Positions 25,665 through 34,443 of a stretch of DNA of 64,000 nucleotides are shown one piece after another. Each line of letters begins with the position of its first letter. The stretch's first letter is position 1. The position numbers were made by a program, and so were the translations under genes. The notes beneath the pieces were generated by a model. The model was not told the origin of the DNA. It saw nothing but the letters and a program-made list of their open reading frames with translations, and did not search any database. The stretch is taken from NCBI GenBank assembly GCA_030532065.1, contig JAUNLW010000001.1, positions 456,347 through 520,346 of the forward strand, read 5' to 3'. This stretch comes from Eubacteriales bacterium (lineage in GTDB: Bacteria; Bacillota; Clostridia; Saccharofermentanales; DTU023).

Positions 25665-25979
25665 TTAATTAGCAAAACTATTGTTTCGCCAATTATCATT
25701 AAAGAGAAAATCTAATTTGGCCTGTGGCACAATGCGGATTACGGATTCCTTATAGTGTAGATTCTGCCTTCCCTTCTCCTCCAAAACGATAATCTCTTGG
25801 TCAAAGCCTACTATAAAACCGGGATAAACTTCCTGATCTTTACAATGCAGCTGCACGGCAATGCGATTTTTGCGGCAATGATTGAGAAAAATCTCCTGAA
25901 TCTTACTACCATCTGATAAGCTGGTTTTGTTCTTGTAATTCTTGTCGTTGTAAGGGTTGATAGTGCTTGCGTTGATCAT
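25665..25979 (-). CDS. hfq: Divergent Hfq-like RNA chaperone
   Basis: A 104-residue Sm-like protein. Residues 27-84 match Hfq: IQEIFLNHCRKNRI for the Sm1 helix and first strand, PGFIVGFDQEIIVLEE for the middle strands, and LHYKESVIRIVP where Hfq normally has VYKHAISTIVP. The proximal-face His is therefore Glu78. An N-terminal extension of about 25 residues and a short C-terminal tail are extra. Its place after miaA is the conserved hfq position. GGAG lies 8 nt before the ATG, and a small GCTGG/CCAGC hairpin (26012-26026) lies in the leader. It probably binds small RNAs, but the surface is unusual. Confidence 0.8.
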   Translation of the reverse strand: MINASTINPYNDKNYKNKTSLSDGSKIQEIFLNHCRKNRIAVQLHCKDQEVYPGFIVGFDQEIIVLEEKGRQNLHYKESVIRIVPQAKLDFLFNDNWRNNSFAN

Positions 25980-26035
25980 TGTAATTTCTCCATTTCACAA
26001 AAATATTACTGGCTGGTCTTGCCAGCACTATCCCT

Positions 26036-26064
26036 ATTATAGTCAATATATCATTGTATGTTTT
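26036..26064 (-). promoter_or_regulatory. Possible hfq promoter
   Basis: On the minus strand, TATAAT (26041-26036) with AAAACA 17 bp upstream (26064-26059). It lies in the 87-bp gap between miaA and hfq and would allow separate hfq expression. The -35 is weak. Confidence 0.4.
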
Positions 26065-26066
26065 GT

Positions 26067-27014
26067 CTATTTTTGTAGAAAGTCTGTAATATACCTCAGA
26101 ACTATGGCCAAGTTATCTTCCCGGGTAGTCCCAGTCAAATGTATAAAATCCGGACGAGAACGGAACATGGTGTATTGCCGCTTAGCGTAGCGCCTACTGG
26201 CTTGAGCTAAAGCTGCTATCGCTTCTTCTCGACTCACTATGCCTTCCAGATAAGGCAAAACTTCTTTATAGCCAATAGCCTGAAAGGCCTGAGTATCAGA
26301 AAAATTCGGGTAATCCTTTAGGACGGCAGTTAGTTCATCCACAATACCAGCATCAAACATACGCGCGGTCCTTCTGTTGATCCGATCATATAGCTGTCCT
26401 CTATCCGGCCAAAGCACAAAAGCAAGATAGTTGAAATCCGGACCCTTAGCTCGCGAGTATTCATAGACTTCACTGGAGGTCATGCCGGTAGCCTGATATA
26501 CCTCAAAAAAACGCGTAATTCGTTTGTGGTCTTGCGGCTTGATTCTTAAAGCAGCTTTTGGATCCAAGCTTGCCAGCTTGGCGTGACTTTCGGCTAATCC
26601 TTTTTTAGCAATTGCGTCACTCAAAGCTTTGCGCTCTTCCGGATCCGGCACGGCAGCCACAAACTGTAGGCCATCAACAAGTGAATTAACATAAAGACCC
26701 GTACCGCCACAAACAATGGGCAGCTTACCTCGATCCAGGATCTCCAAAATCAACTGAGTCGCGTCAGCTACAAATTGAGCAACGGAATAACTCTCGCCCG
26801 GATCGCGTATATCGTATAAATGATGGGGAATACCTTGCCGTTCTGCTTTTAGGACTTTAGCGGTCGCGATATCCAGATCTCGGTAGATTTGCATGGAGTC
26901 AGCAGAAATAACTTCGCCATCTAAAGCTTTAGCAACTTCAATGGCTAAATCGGACTTGCCACTGGCGGTAGGCCCGGTAATAACTACGACCGGCTCTTCG
27001 CGTAACAGGGCCAT
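26067..27014 (-). CDS. miaA: tRNA dimethylallyltransferase
   Basis: A 315-residue enzyme that adds a dimethylallyl group to A37 of tRNAs reading UNN codons. It shows the P-loop ITGPTASGKSDLA near the N-terminus, SADSMQIYRDLDIATAK, YDIRDPGESYSVAQF, GGTGLYVNSLVDG and the C-terminal RRYAKRQYTMFR. Its product is the substrate of MiaB, encoded three genes upstream. The ATG overlaps the mutL stop by 1 nt (TAATG), giving translational coupling. Confidence 0.97.
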   Translation of the reverse strand: MALLREEPVVVITGPTASGKSDLAIEVAKALDGEVISADSMQIYRDLDIATAKVLKAERQGIPHHLYDIRDPGESYSVAQFVADATQLILEILDRGKLPIVCGGTGLYVNSLVDGLQFVAAVPDPEERKALSDAIAKKGLAESHAKLASLDPKAALRIKPQDHKRITRFFEVYQATGMTSSEVYEYSRAKGPDFNYLAFVLWPDRGQLYDRINRRTARMFDAGIVDELTAVLKDYPNFSDTQAFQAIGYKEVLPYLEGIVSREEAIAALAQASRRYAKRQYTMFRSRPDFIHLTGTTREDNLAIVLRYITDFLQK

Positions 27015-28951
27015 TAAAGACTCCTTTCAAAGTATTTCTCGATCTCTTTTTGACTTATACTGATGATTACCGGTCTGCCATGAGGGCAATGAAAGGGATC
27101 TTTTAATCCTGCTAATTGTTTGAGCAAACTCTGCATTTCCTGGTAAGACAAAATATCATGTGCTTTGACCGCTGCTTTACAGGCAACCGTATGCAATGCT
27201 TCCTCAATATCCGCTTCACGATTAAGCGTCTTTGTCGCGGCTTCTTCCACAACTGCGCGGAATGCTCTTTCCGGACTGTAGTCTGGACGCTCTGGGTCTA
27301 ATGGCACGGCTCTTAAAACCAGGCTATCTTCGGAAAACTGCTCAAAATCAAAACCTAAGTCGCGAATCTTGTCTTCCTGATCCAAGGCTGCCTGTATTTC
27401 CAAGTCAGAAAACTTAAGAACAATTGCCTGCATGAGAATTTGGCTATGCGCAGCCTGATTATTTGCTCTAGCAGCCAGCAGTTCTTCGTAAAGGATGCGC
27501 TCATGCGCCGCATGCTGATCAAGCAGTAAAAGTTGGCCTACTTTTTCCAGAATGAGATAAGTATTAAAGGCTTGGCCGATGAGACGCGCACCATCTAGAG
27601 CAAAATTCCTAACCATTGTCTTAGTGTCATCAACGGAAGAATTAGAGGCTGTCTTTCTATCAGAAGTAATAGCAGCAGCTTCGGCAAATATTTTCGCCTG
27701 TTCCTGAGGAATCAGACGTTCCCGCATTGCCTGTTGGTAGTCAATGGTTAATTTAGAAGGGAAAACTGTTTCTGCTTTGCCTTCAGAAACAGGCAATTCT
27801 ACACTCTTAGCATTTGCTTCTAAATGTTCCTGCTTTCTGGAATCAGAGTTTAACTCCTGCCAACTCAATTGCTCTGGTTCTGCTTCTTGCTGTTTCTTTT
27901 CTGCTAGTACACTCTCCGCTGGCGGATCGGATGAAGCTTCTGGCTTGGCAGCAATTGCTTTGATACCTGACGCTTCGTCTAAGCAATTTTTGATGCTGTA
28001 GTAGACGGCTCGAAAAATAGCTTGTTCATTGGAAAAGCGCAGCTCCGTTTTTTGCGGATGTACATTTACATCTATTTCAAGAGGCGATATTTCTAACTTG
28101 AGTATCAATTCCGGGAAAGTAGATTTTACAAAATGCCCCTGGCAAGCTCGGTCTACAGCCAAGCGAATAATAGGTGATTGGATAACTCTGTTATTAACGA
28201 TAAAAATCTGGCGCGAACGGTTTTTACGTGAGTGATGACTATTGCTCACATAACCTGAGACCTTTATACCCTCAAAATCACCCTTTAGGGGCAAAGCAGC
28301 AGCTGCGCTTTCGCTGTCCCAGATACTATAGATAACAGAAAGAAGTTTACCATCTCCCGGTGTGAGTAAACTTTGCTTGCCATCCTTACTCAAGGCAAAA
28401 GAAATATCCGGCCGGCTAAAAGCATGTCGCTCCACCACATCTGTAACATAGGCCGCTTCCGTAGCGTCCTTCTTTAGGAATTTGTAACGAGCCGGCGTAT
28501 TGTAGAAAAGATTCTTTACTTCAACAATGGTGCCTTCCGCACCTGCGGTGAAACCAGAATCAATCAACTTGCCGGCTTCAAAATCCTGAAAGAAGGCCTG
28601 ATTAGCTCCAGTTTGCCGGGTGACCAAACGTAGTCGCGAAACTGCCGCGATACTGGCCAAAGCCTCTCCCCTAAATCCCATAGTTGCTATGGAATGTAGT
28701 TCATCCAGTCCGCGCAACTTGCTAGTCGCATGACGCAGTACAGATTTGGCAGCATCCTCTGGACCCATGCCACTGCCATTATCAGCAACTCTTATCAGAC
28801 TTACTCCACCACGCTCTATTTCCACTCGGATACGGCTGGCCCCGGCATCGAGTGAGTTTTCCAGCAATTCTTTGACCACTGACGCGGGGCGCTCTACCAC
28901 TTCACCGGCTGCTATGCCATTTGCAGTATGTTCATCTAGTACCAGTATCAT
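27014..28951 (-). CDS. mutL: DNA mismatch repair protein MutL
   Basis: A 645-residue protein. The N-terminal GHKL ATPase is clear: IAAGEVVERPASVVKELLENSLDAG, RVADNGSGM and GFRGEALASIAAVS. A Gln/Glu/Ala-rich linker spans about 330-440. The C-terminal domain has the endonuclease motif DQHAAHERILYEE and a final CPHGRPVI zinc-site block, so this MutL should nick DNA, as in bacteria lacking MutH. It is 5 nt after mutS and overlaps miaA. Confidence 0.97.
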   Translation of the reverse strand: MILVLDEHTANGIAAGEVVERPASVVKELLENSLDAGASRIRVEIERGGVSLIRVADNGSGMGPEDAAKSVLRHATSKLRGLDELHSIATMGFRGEALASIAAVSRLRLVTRQTGANQAFFQDFEAGKLIDSGFTAGAEGTIVEVKNLFYNTPARYKFLKKDATEAAYVTDVVERHAFSRPDISFALSKDGKQSLLTPGDGKLLSVIYSIWDSESAAAALPLKGDFEGIKVSGYVSNSHHSRKNRSRQIFIVNNRVIQSPIIRLAVDRACQGHFVKSTFPELILKLEISPLEIDVNVHPQKTELRFSNEQAIFRAVYYSIKNCLDEASGIKAIAAKPEASSDPPAESVLAEKKQQEAEPEQLSWQELNSDSRKQEHLEANAKSVELPVSEGKAETVFPSKLTIDYQQAMRERLIPQEQAKIFAEAAAITSDRKTASNSSVDDTKTMVRNFALDGARLIGQAFNTYLILEKVGQLLLLDQHAAHERILYEELLAARANNQAAHSQILMQAIVLKFSDLEIQAALDQEDKIRDLGFDFEQFSEDSLVLRAVPLDPERPDYSPERAFRAVVEEAATKTLNREADIEEALHTVACKAAVKAHDILSYQEMQSLLKQLAGLKDPFHCPHGRPVIISISQKEIEKYFERSL

Positions 28952-28956
28952 GCTAT

Positions 28957-31602
28957 TTATCCTTTGTTTTTACCATCTGCCAGGTCTTGGAGTTCTGCCA
29001 GGATTGCAAGGGCATCAAGTGGGCGCAGCATGTTAAGATCCAGGCTTTTGAGGCGTTCCAAAATGGCATCTGCCGCTGTCCAGGACTTGGCTGCTGAGAA
29101 GATGTCGAGTTGATTCTCCATTACTGGCTCAGTGTGACGGATTTTCAGGCGTTGTCCCTGGTTTTCTTTTTCCAGCATTACCAGGATCTCTCTGGCTCTA
29201 ATGATAACAGAGTCAGGCACCTGAGCTAATTTAGCTACTTCGATACCATAAGACTTGGCGTCACCACCATTCTTAACCTTATGCAGGAACTGCAAGCCCT
29301 CTCGGCTGGCCGTAATATCCACGTGAGCATTGAATACTCCAGGTATATTGGCAGCCAGCTCCGTCAGTTCGTGGTAATGCGTTGCGAATAAGCAGCGTGA
29401 TTCCAGATAATCTTCCCCGGCAACATGTTCTATTACCGCCCAGGCAATACTCAGACCATCCCAGGTAGAAGTTCCCCGGCCGATCTCATCTAGAATCAGA
29501 AGACTCTGGGGGGTAGCTTCACGCAGTATGACCGCTACCTCTTGCATCTCTACCATAAAGGTTGACTGGCCAGAAGCCAAATCATCAGATGCTCCCACTC
29601 GCGTAAAGATACGGTCGCAGAGCCCGATCACGGCTTGAGAAGCAGGTACAAATAGGCCCGCTTGCGCCATTAGAACAATAAGCGCGTTCTGGCGCATGAA
29701 GGTTGATTTACCTGCCATGTTGGGACCGGTCAAGATCATTAAACGTTGCTCATCTTCATCTAAATAGAGATCATTAGCCACGAACTCGCCTGCCTTGAGC
29801 ATCTTTTCTACCACTGGATGCCTGCCATCTTGAATAGACAGAATAGGCTGCTCTACCAGTTCCGGGCAAACAAAGTTGCGTTCTTCTGCCAGGTCAGCCT
29901 GTGAAGCAAATACATCTATCAAAGCCAGATACCTGGCATCTCTTTGTAACTCACGCAGATGAGTGGCTAACTTGTCACGCAGGTCAATAAACATCTCCTG
30001 TTCCAAAATGACCAACTTTTGTTCTGCGCCTAAGATACGTTCTTCAATGGCTTTAAGCTCAGGTGTATAGTAACGCTCAGCATTAGCCAACGTCTGTCGG
30101 CGGATAAAATAATCCGGTACCTCAGAGACGTAAGATTTGCTAACTTCGATAGTATAACCAAAGACCCGGTTGTACTTGAGCTTGAGTGACTTGATACCAG
30201 TCTTTTCCCGTTCCTCCTGCTCATAGTCTAAGAGCAGAGAATTGCCATGTTCACTGGTGGAGCGCAGCTCATCCAGAATGGGATCGGCTCCTTCCTGGAA
30301 AATACCCCCATCAGTTATCTTGATCGGAGCATCAGGACGCAGCTGTTCCAAAATTATCTGTGACATCTCCTCTAAAGGATCCAAAGCATTGGCCAATTCG
30401 GTCAGAGCTGGTTGCTCAAAGGCTAAGAGCAGCTCCTGAATCTGAGGAAGTTTGGCTAAAATATTAGCGATCGCGACCAAATCACGGGGATTAGCTTGCT
30501 TAAGGCCCAAGCGTCCCGCCAATCTCTCTAGGTCATAGATATCCCCTAAAACTTTCTGCAATTCAGCGCGTAAGACAAAGTTGCAAAGAAAGCCCTTAAT
30601 GCAATTTTGACGCCAACGTATTTCATCCAGATCCATTAAGGGTTGGTTTAGAAAACTCAGTAACAGCCGAGAACCCATTGCCGTTTCGCACTTGTCCAGA
30701 GCCCAAAGCAGACTGCCTCTGCGTTCACGTGTACGCAAAGTCTCGGTAATCTCTAGATGTCGTCTGGCTGTACTGTCCAGAATCATGTATTCTTCCAGCT
30801 TATAGGGCACAACTTTCGGAAGTTCAGAAGCCAAAACAAAAGCTTTATCTTCCAAGTAGCCACAGAGCGCAGCCAAAGCAGCTGTCCATAAGAGGTCATC
30901 AGCTTCTAGGCTGAGTCCATAACGGCCTTTTGCCTCATCATTAAAGTAGCTGTCATCTAGTAATGACAGGCTAATTTCTTTTTGGTCAAGGTAGTCCTTA
31001 CAGGTTTTTGATTCATAGAACCTGCGATTTACTACTAACTCATCTACCTTTAGGCGTTCCAGCTCTGCCAATAATTTGGATCCAGTGTTACCAAGAATTA
31101 TTTCCGTGGCTTGAAAGCTGTTGGCCGATACATCCGCGTAAGCGAGACCATAATAATTATCAAGTTGGAAGATTGTGGCCAAGTAGCGATAGTTTAAAGC
31201 ATCAAGGTCATCTGGATTAGTAACCGTTCCCGGCGTCACTACCCGGATCACTTCTCGCTTTACCAGGCCTTTAGCCAAGGCTGGATTTTCTACCTGTTCA
31301 CAGATAGCTACTTTTTTACCTGCTGCCAAAAGTCTACTGATATAAGAATCCACTGCGTGATAAGGTACACCACACATGGGAGCTTTACGCTCTTGCCCAC
31401 ATTCGCGCTGGGTCAGAGCAATGTTGAGAATTTTGGCGCCATCCAATGCGTCATCGAAAAACATCTCGTAGAAATCTCCCAAACGGAAGAACAAGATGCA
31501 ATCCGGCCAAGATTGTTTGATCTCCAGATATTGTTGCATCATGGGGGTCAAAGCTTCAACCTCCAAATCAGCGTATCTCAGGTAAGAATCAGTATTAGTC
31601 AA
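28957..31602 (-). CDS. mutS: DNA mismatch repair protein MutS
   Basis: An 881-residue mismatch-recognition ATPase. The N-terminal domain contains FFRLGDFYEMFFDDA, the mismatch-binding Phe-x-Glu motif. The ATPase domain has Walker A GPNMAGKSTFMRQ, SGQSTFMVEM, Walker B LLILDEIGRGTSTWDG and the ATHYHEL motif. The start is TTG with GGAGG 9 nt upstream; it overlaps the miaB end by 8 nt. It acts with MutL directly downstream. Confidence 0.97.
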   Translation of the reverse strand: MTNTDSYLRYADLEVEALTPMMQQYLEIKQSWPDCILFFRLGDFYEMFFDDALDGAKILNIALTQRECGQERKAPMCGVPYHAVDSYISRLLAAGKKVAICEQVENPALAKGLVKREVIRVVTPGTVTNPDDLDALNYRYLATIFQLDNYYGLAYADVSANSFQATEIILGNTGSKLLAELERLKVDELVVNRRFYESKTCKDYLDQKEISLSLLDDSYFNDEAKGRYGLSLEADDLLWTAALAALCGYLEDKAFVLASELPKVVPYKLEEYMILDSTARRHLEITETLRTRERRGSLLWALDKCETAMGSRLLLSFLNQPLMDLDEIRWRQNCIKGFLCNFVLRAELQKVLGDIYDLERLAGRLGLKQANPRDLVAIANILAKLPQIQELLLAFEQPALTELANALDPLEEMSQIILEQLRPDAPIKITDGGIFQEGADPILDELRSTSEHGNSLLLDYEQEEREKTGIKSLKLKYNRVFGYTIEVSKSYVSEVPDYFIRRQTLANAERYYTPELKAIEERILGAEQKLVILEQEMFIDLRDKLATHLRELQRDARYLALIDVFASQADLAEERNFVCPELVEQPILSIQDGRHPVVEKMLKAGEFVANDLYLDEDEQRLMILTGPNMAGKSTFMRQNALIVLMAQAGLFVPASQAVIGLCDRIFTRVGASDDLASGQSTFMVEMQEVAVILREATPQSLLILDEIGRGTSTWDGLSIAWAVIEHVAGEDYLESRCLFATHYHELTELAANIPGVFNAHVDITASREGLQFLHKVKNGGDAKSYGIEVAKLAQVPDSVIIRAREILVMLEKENQGQRLKIRHTEPVMENQLDIFSAAKSWTAADAILERLKSLDLNMLRPLDALAILAELQDLADGKNKG

Positions 31603-33154
31603 GGCTTTTAGCCTCCAAAGAGAAGGTCTTTGCCTCAGTTATTTCTACCTTTATGAAGCTGCCCTCGAAGTAATTCGCATTGGGCAAACCATTTCCATCC
31701 TGCATCTCCTTAGATAATTTGCCTGGCTCTAAAGGTACATTGATGAGATGGAACTCCGAATCGCGTCCGGTCAGTACCCAGGAATCCTGTTTGGATAAGC
31801 CTTCTAATAAGATGTTTCTTTTCGTACCCACCAAACTCTGGTGATCAGCCAGGGACAAGCGGTTTAGGAGTTCTAAAAGGCGGTCAAAGCGCTCATGCTT
31901 TATGCCATCATCAATCTGTTCCATTGCGGCGGCAGGTGTATGAGGCCTGGCTGAATATATAAAACTAAAAGCCGAGTTAAAGCCCACCTCTTCGACCAGG
32001 CTCAAGGTATCTTCAAAGTCTTGTTCTGTTTCTCCAGGGAAACCAACCATAATATCCGTCGTGATGGAAATACCAGGCCTCACATGCCGCAAAGCCTCAA
32101 CCAAGCGCAGGTAATCAGCCCTAGTGTAATGGCGATTCATAGCCTTGAGCACAGCATCACTGCCGGCCTGTACCGGCAAGTGGATGTGATTCTCGATTTC
32201 AGGCGACACTTTGAGCGCAGCCAACATTTCACCGTCAAAATCACGAGGATGTGGCGACATGTAGCGCACTGACTTAATACCGGGTACGCCGGCAATAGCT
32301 GTAACCAGGCGGGCAAAGCTGTTTATACCGCTAGAATAGTCGCCAGAACGAATTGCTTCCAATTCAGCTAAAGTATGGTCATTATAGTTGAGATCTGCCG
32401 GCTTTACTCTGCGTGGTCTGGGATAAAGATCAAAGCCCCAGGCATTAACGTTTTGTCCCAAAAGCATTACTTCCGGCGTGCCCTGGTTAGCTATTTTTTT
32501 TACCTCAGCCAAAATATCTTCAAATTCGCGGCTGCGCTCGCGTTCTCTGCTGGCCGGTACCACACAATAAGTACAGAAATTATTGCAGCCATACATGATA
32601 GACACCAAAGCTCGGAAGCTGCGGCTACGCTTGCTGGGTATATCCTCGCAGACAACATTGGCTTTATTAACTTCTACAAGCTGTTTTTTACCACTATAAA
32701 TCTCATACACCAGTTCTGGCAGGCGATGTAAATCCTGCGGGCCAAAAATAAGGTTTACAAAGGCAAAGCTTTGGAGAATCTTCTCTCTCTGTTGTTCTTG
32801 CGTAGGCAGGCAGCCGCAGACAGCGACCTTTAGCTCTTTATTTTTTTCACGTAAAGCCTTAAGCTCGCCCAGATGACCAAAGAGCCTCTGATCGGCATTT
32901 TCTCTAATGCTACAGGTATTGATCAGGACAAAGTCGGCGGTTTCGTAGGAGTCAGTCTGGATAAAACCCAAGCTCTCCAGCATGCCAGCTAATTTTTCGC
33001 TATCGCTCTCATTCTGCTGGCAGCCGAAAGTACGGATAAAATAGCGTAAGGGCTGGCCTTTACGCTGAGCTTTGATTTCTAATAAACTCCTGGCCGGATC
33101 GATCTCGGTGGAGTCAGGATAATGTAAACGTTGGATTTCATATGGTGTTGACAT
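31595..33154 (-). CDS. miaB: tRNA-2-methylthio-N6-dimethylallyladenosine synthase MiaB
   Basis: A 519-residue radical SAM methylthiotransferase. The N-terminal auxiliary cluster cysteines are in TFGCQQNESDSEK, INTCSIRENA and VCGCLPTQ. The radical SAM cluster is YGCNNFCTYCVVP. A C-terminal TRAM region ends the protein. It is longer than most MiaB proteins because about 40 residues are inserted after LLGQNVNAWG, and the N-terminus carries about 35 extra residues. It is first in the miaB-mutS-mutL-miaA-hfq run and acts on the product of MiaA. Confidence 0.95.
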   Translation of the reverse strand: MSTPYEIQRLHYPDSTEIDPARSLLEIKAQRKGQPLRYFIRTFGCQQNESDSEKLAGMLESLGFIQTDSYETADFVLINTCSIRENADQRLFGHLGELKALREKNKELKVAVCGCLPTQEQQREKILQSFAFVNLIFGPQDLHRLPELVYEIYSGKKQLVEVNKANVVCEDIPSKRSRSFRALVSIMYGCNNFCTYCVVPASRERERSREFEDILAEVKKIANQGTPEVMLLGQNVNAWGFDLYPRPRRVKPADLNYNDHTLAELEAIRSGDYSSGINSFARLVTAIAGVPGIKSVRYMSPHPRDFDGEMLAALKVSPEIENHIHLPVQAGSDAVLKAMNRHYTRADYLRLVEALRHVRPGISITTDIMVGFPGETEQDFEDTLSLVEEVGFNSAFSFIYSARPHTPAAAMEQIDDGIKHERFDRLLELLNRLSLADHQSLVGTKRNILLEGLSKQDSWVLTGRDSEFHLINVPLEPGKLSKEMQDGNGLPNANYFEGSFIKVEITEAKTFSLEAKSLD

Positions 33155-33239
33155 GGGCTAATTTTACCACAATAATGACTTTGTGGGCCTGAAGCCAACG
33201 GCTTGTAAGCCCCCATCAGCTCACTATGGCGAGGTTGTT

Positions 33240-33869
33240 ATGTCACAGAAGAAGAATCTACCCCCCACTGGCTCTGAGCCAAACTCAACCGTTACTAATA
33301 AGAAAGCTAAGCCCAAATCCCTGGGAGTTTTCTTTTTATCTTGTCTAAAGATCTCAGCCTTTACAATCGGTGGCGGTTATGTCATCGTACCACTGCAAAA
33401 ACGCCGTTTTTGCGATGAGCTTGGCTGGATTGAGGAAGAACAGATTCTGGAGCTAATCGCGATTGCTCAGTCCTCGCCCGGACCGGTGGCAATCAACGCC
33501 TCTACTCTCCTGGGTTACCAGCTTTTCGGTCTTAAGGGTGGCCTGGTGGCTGTGCTAGCGACCATTTTACCCCCACTTGTTATCCTTACCATAATCTCTG
33601 CTTTCTATGAGCTTTTTGCTCATAACGAAGTCGTGCGCGCAGTCTTACGTGGCATGCAGGCGGCTGTAGCCGCTCTTATCGCTTTTACGGTTTGGGGTAT
33701 GGCAAAAAAGATCATCAAGACCAAGTCTGTTTTTTTAATAGCCATGATGGTGCTGTGCCTGGCCTTAGCCTTATTGACCACACTCAATCCCGTATTCGTT
33801 CTCTTGATTGCTTTGGGACTTTCATTGGTAGTTTATTTAATAGATATGATGATGGAGCGTGGACACTAA
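33240..33869 (+). CDS. Chromate transporter (CHR) half-protein, first subunit
   Basis: A 209-residue membrane protein of the short-chain chromate transporter family. After a charged N-terminal segment of about 28 residues comes FFLSCLKISAFTIGGGYVIVPL, then LIAIAQSSPGPVAINASTLLGYQ, the CHR signature with its PGP turn. Several more membrane segments follow. I use the ATG at 33240, preceded by GAGG; an upstream ATG at 33183 adds a non-hydrophobic stretch without a good site. Short CHR proteins work as pairs, and the second half follows immediately. Confidence 0.88.
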   Translation: MSQKKNLPPTGSEPNSTVTNKKAKPKSLGVFFLSCLKISAFTIGGGYVIVPLQKRRFCDELGWIEEEQILELIAIAQSSPGPVAINASTLLGYQLFGLKGGLVAVLATILPPLVILTIISAFYELFAHNEVVRAVLRGMQAAVAALIAFTVWGMAKKIIKTKSVFLIAMMVLCLALALLTTLNPVFVLLIALGLSLVVYLIDMMMERGH

Positions 33870-33870
33870 A

Positions 33871-34443
33871 ATGATCTATCTGGAACTTTTTCTGGCCTTC
33901 TTTAAAATCGGCCTATTCTCTTTTGGCGGTGGCTACGCTTCTCTCGCTCTAATTTCTGATGAGATAGTTCACAGCAGAGGTTGGTTGACCACTGAGAGTT
34001 TTTCTGATCTGGTAAGTATCTCCCAGATGACTCCTGGTCCTATAGCGATCAATGCTGCTACTTTTGTTGGTAATCAGGTAGCCGGTATCCCAGGTGCTAT
34101 CTGTACCACCTTAGGCAACGTAGCGCCCAGCATTATTATTTCTCTGCTTCTGGCAAGGCTCTACAAAAAGTACAATGGTCTTCCCATGGTAAAAAGCCTG
34201 TTAAAAGGCCTGCAACCTGCGGTCATTGCCCTGATCGCCACTGCTGCCTTCACTCTCACGCAAGAAGCGCTGATTGCCAGCGGTCATGGCTTTGCCAACG
34301 TAGGCAGCGTAAATCTCTTCGCCATTGCCCTCTTTATTTTTTCCTTCTTTGCTTATGAGAAATGGAAAAAACTGGACCCTGTACTGATCATGCTGATCAT
34401 GGGAGCCATCGGCGGTGTTGGCTATTACGTTGTGGGTTTCTAA
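33871..34443 (+). CDS. Chromate transporter (CHR) half-protein, second subunit
   Basis: A 190-residue membrane protein with the same fold as its upstream neighbour: FFKIGLFSFGGGYASLALI and LVSISQMTPGPIAINAATFVGNQ. It starts 1 nt after the first subunit's stop; an in-frame GTG at 33859 is an alternative. The pair should form one anion transporter. Chromate is the family name's substrate, and the real one may be another oxyanion. Its last codons overlap the convergent transglutaminase gene by 4 nt. Confidence 0.87.
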   Translation: MIYLELFLAFFKIGLFSFGGGYASLALISDEIVHSRGWLTTESFSDLVSISQMTPGPIAINAATFVGNQVAGIPGAICTTLGNVAPSIIISLLLARLYKKYNGLPMVKSLLKGLQPAVIALIATAAFTLTQEALIASGHGFANVGSVNLFAIALFIFSFFAYEKWKKLDPVLIMLIMGAIGGVGYYVVGF

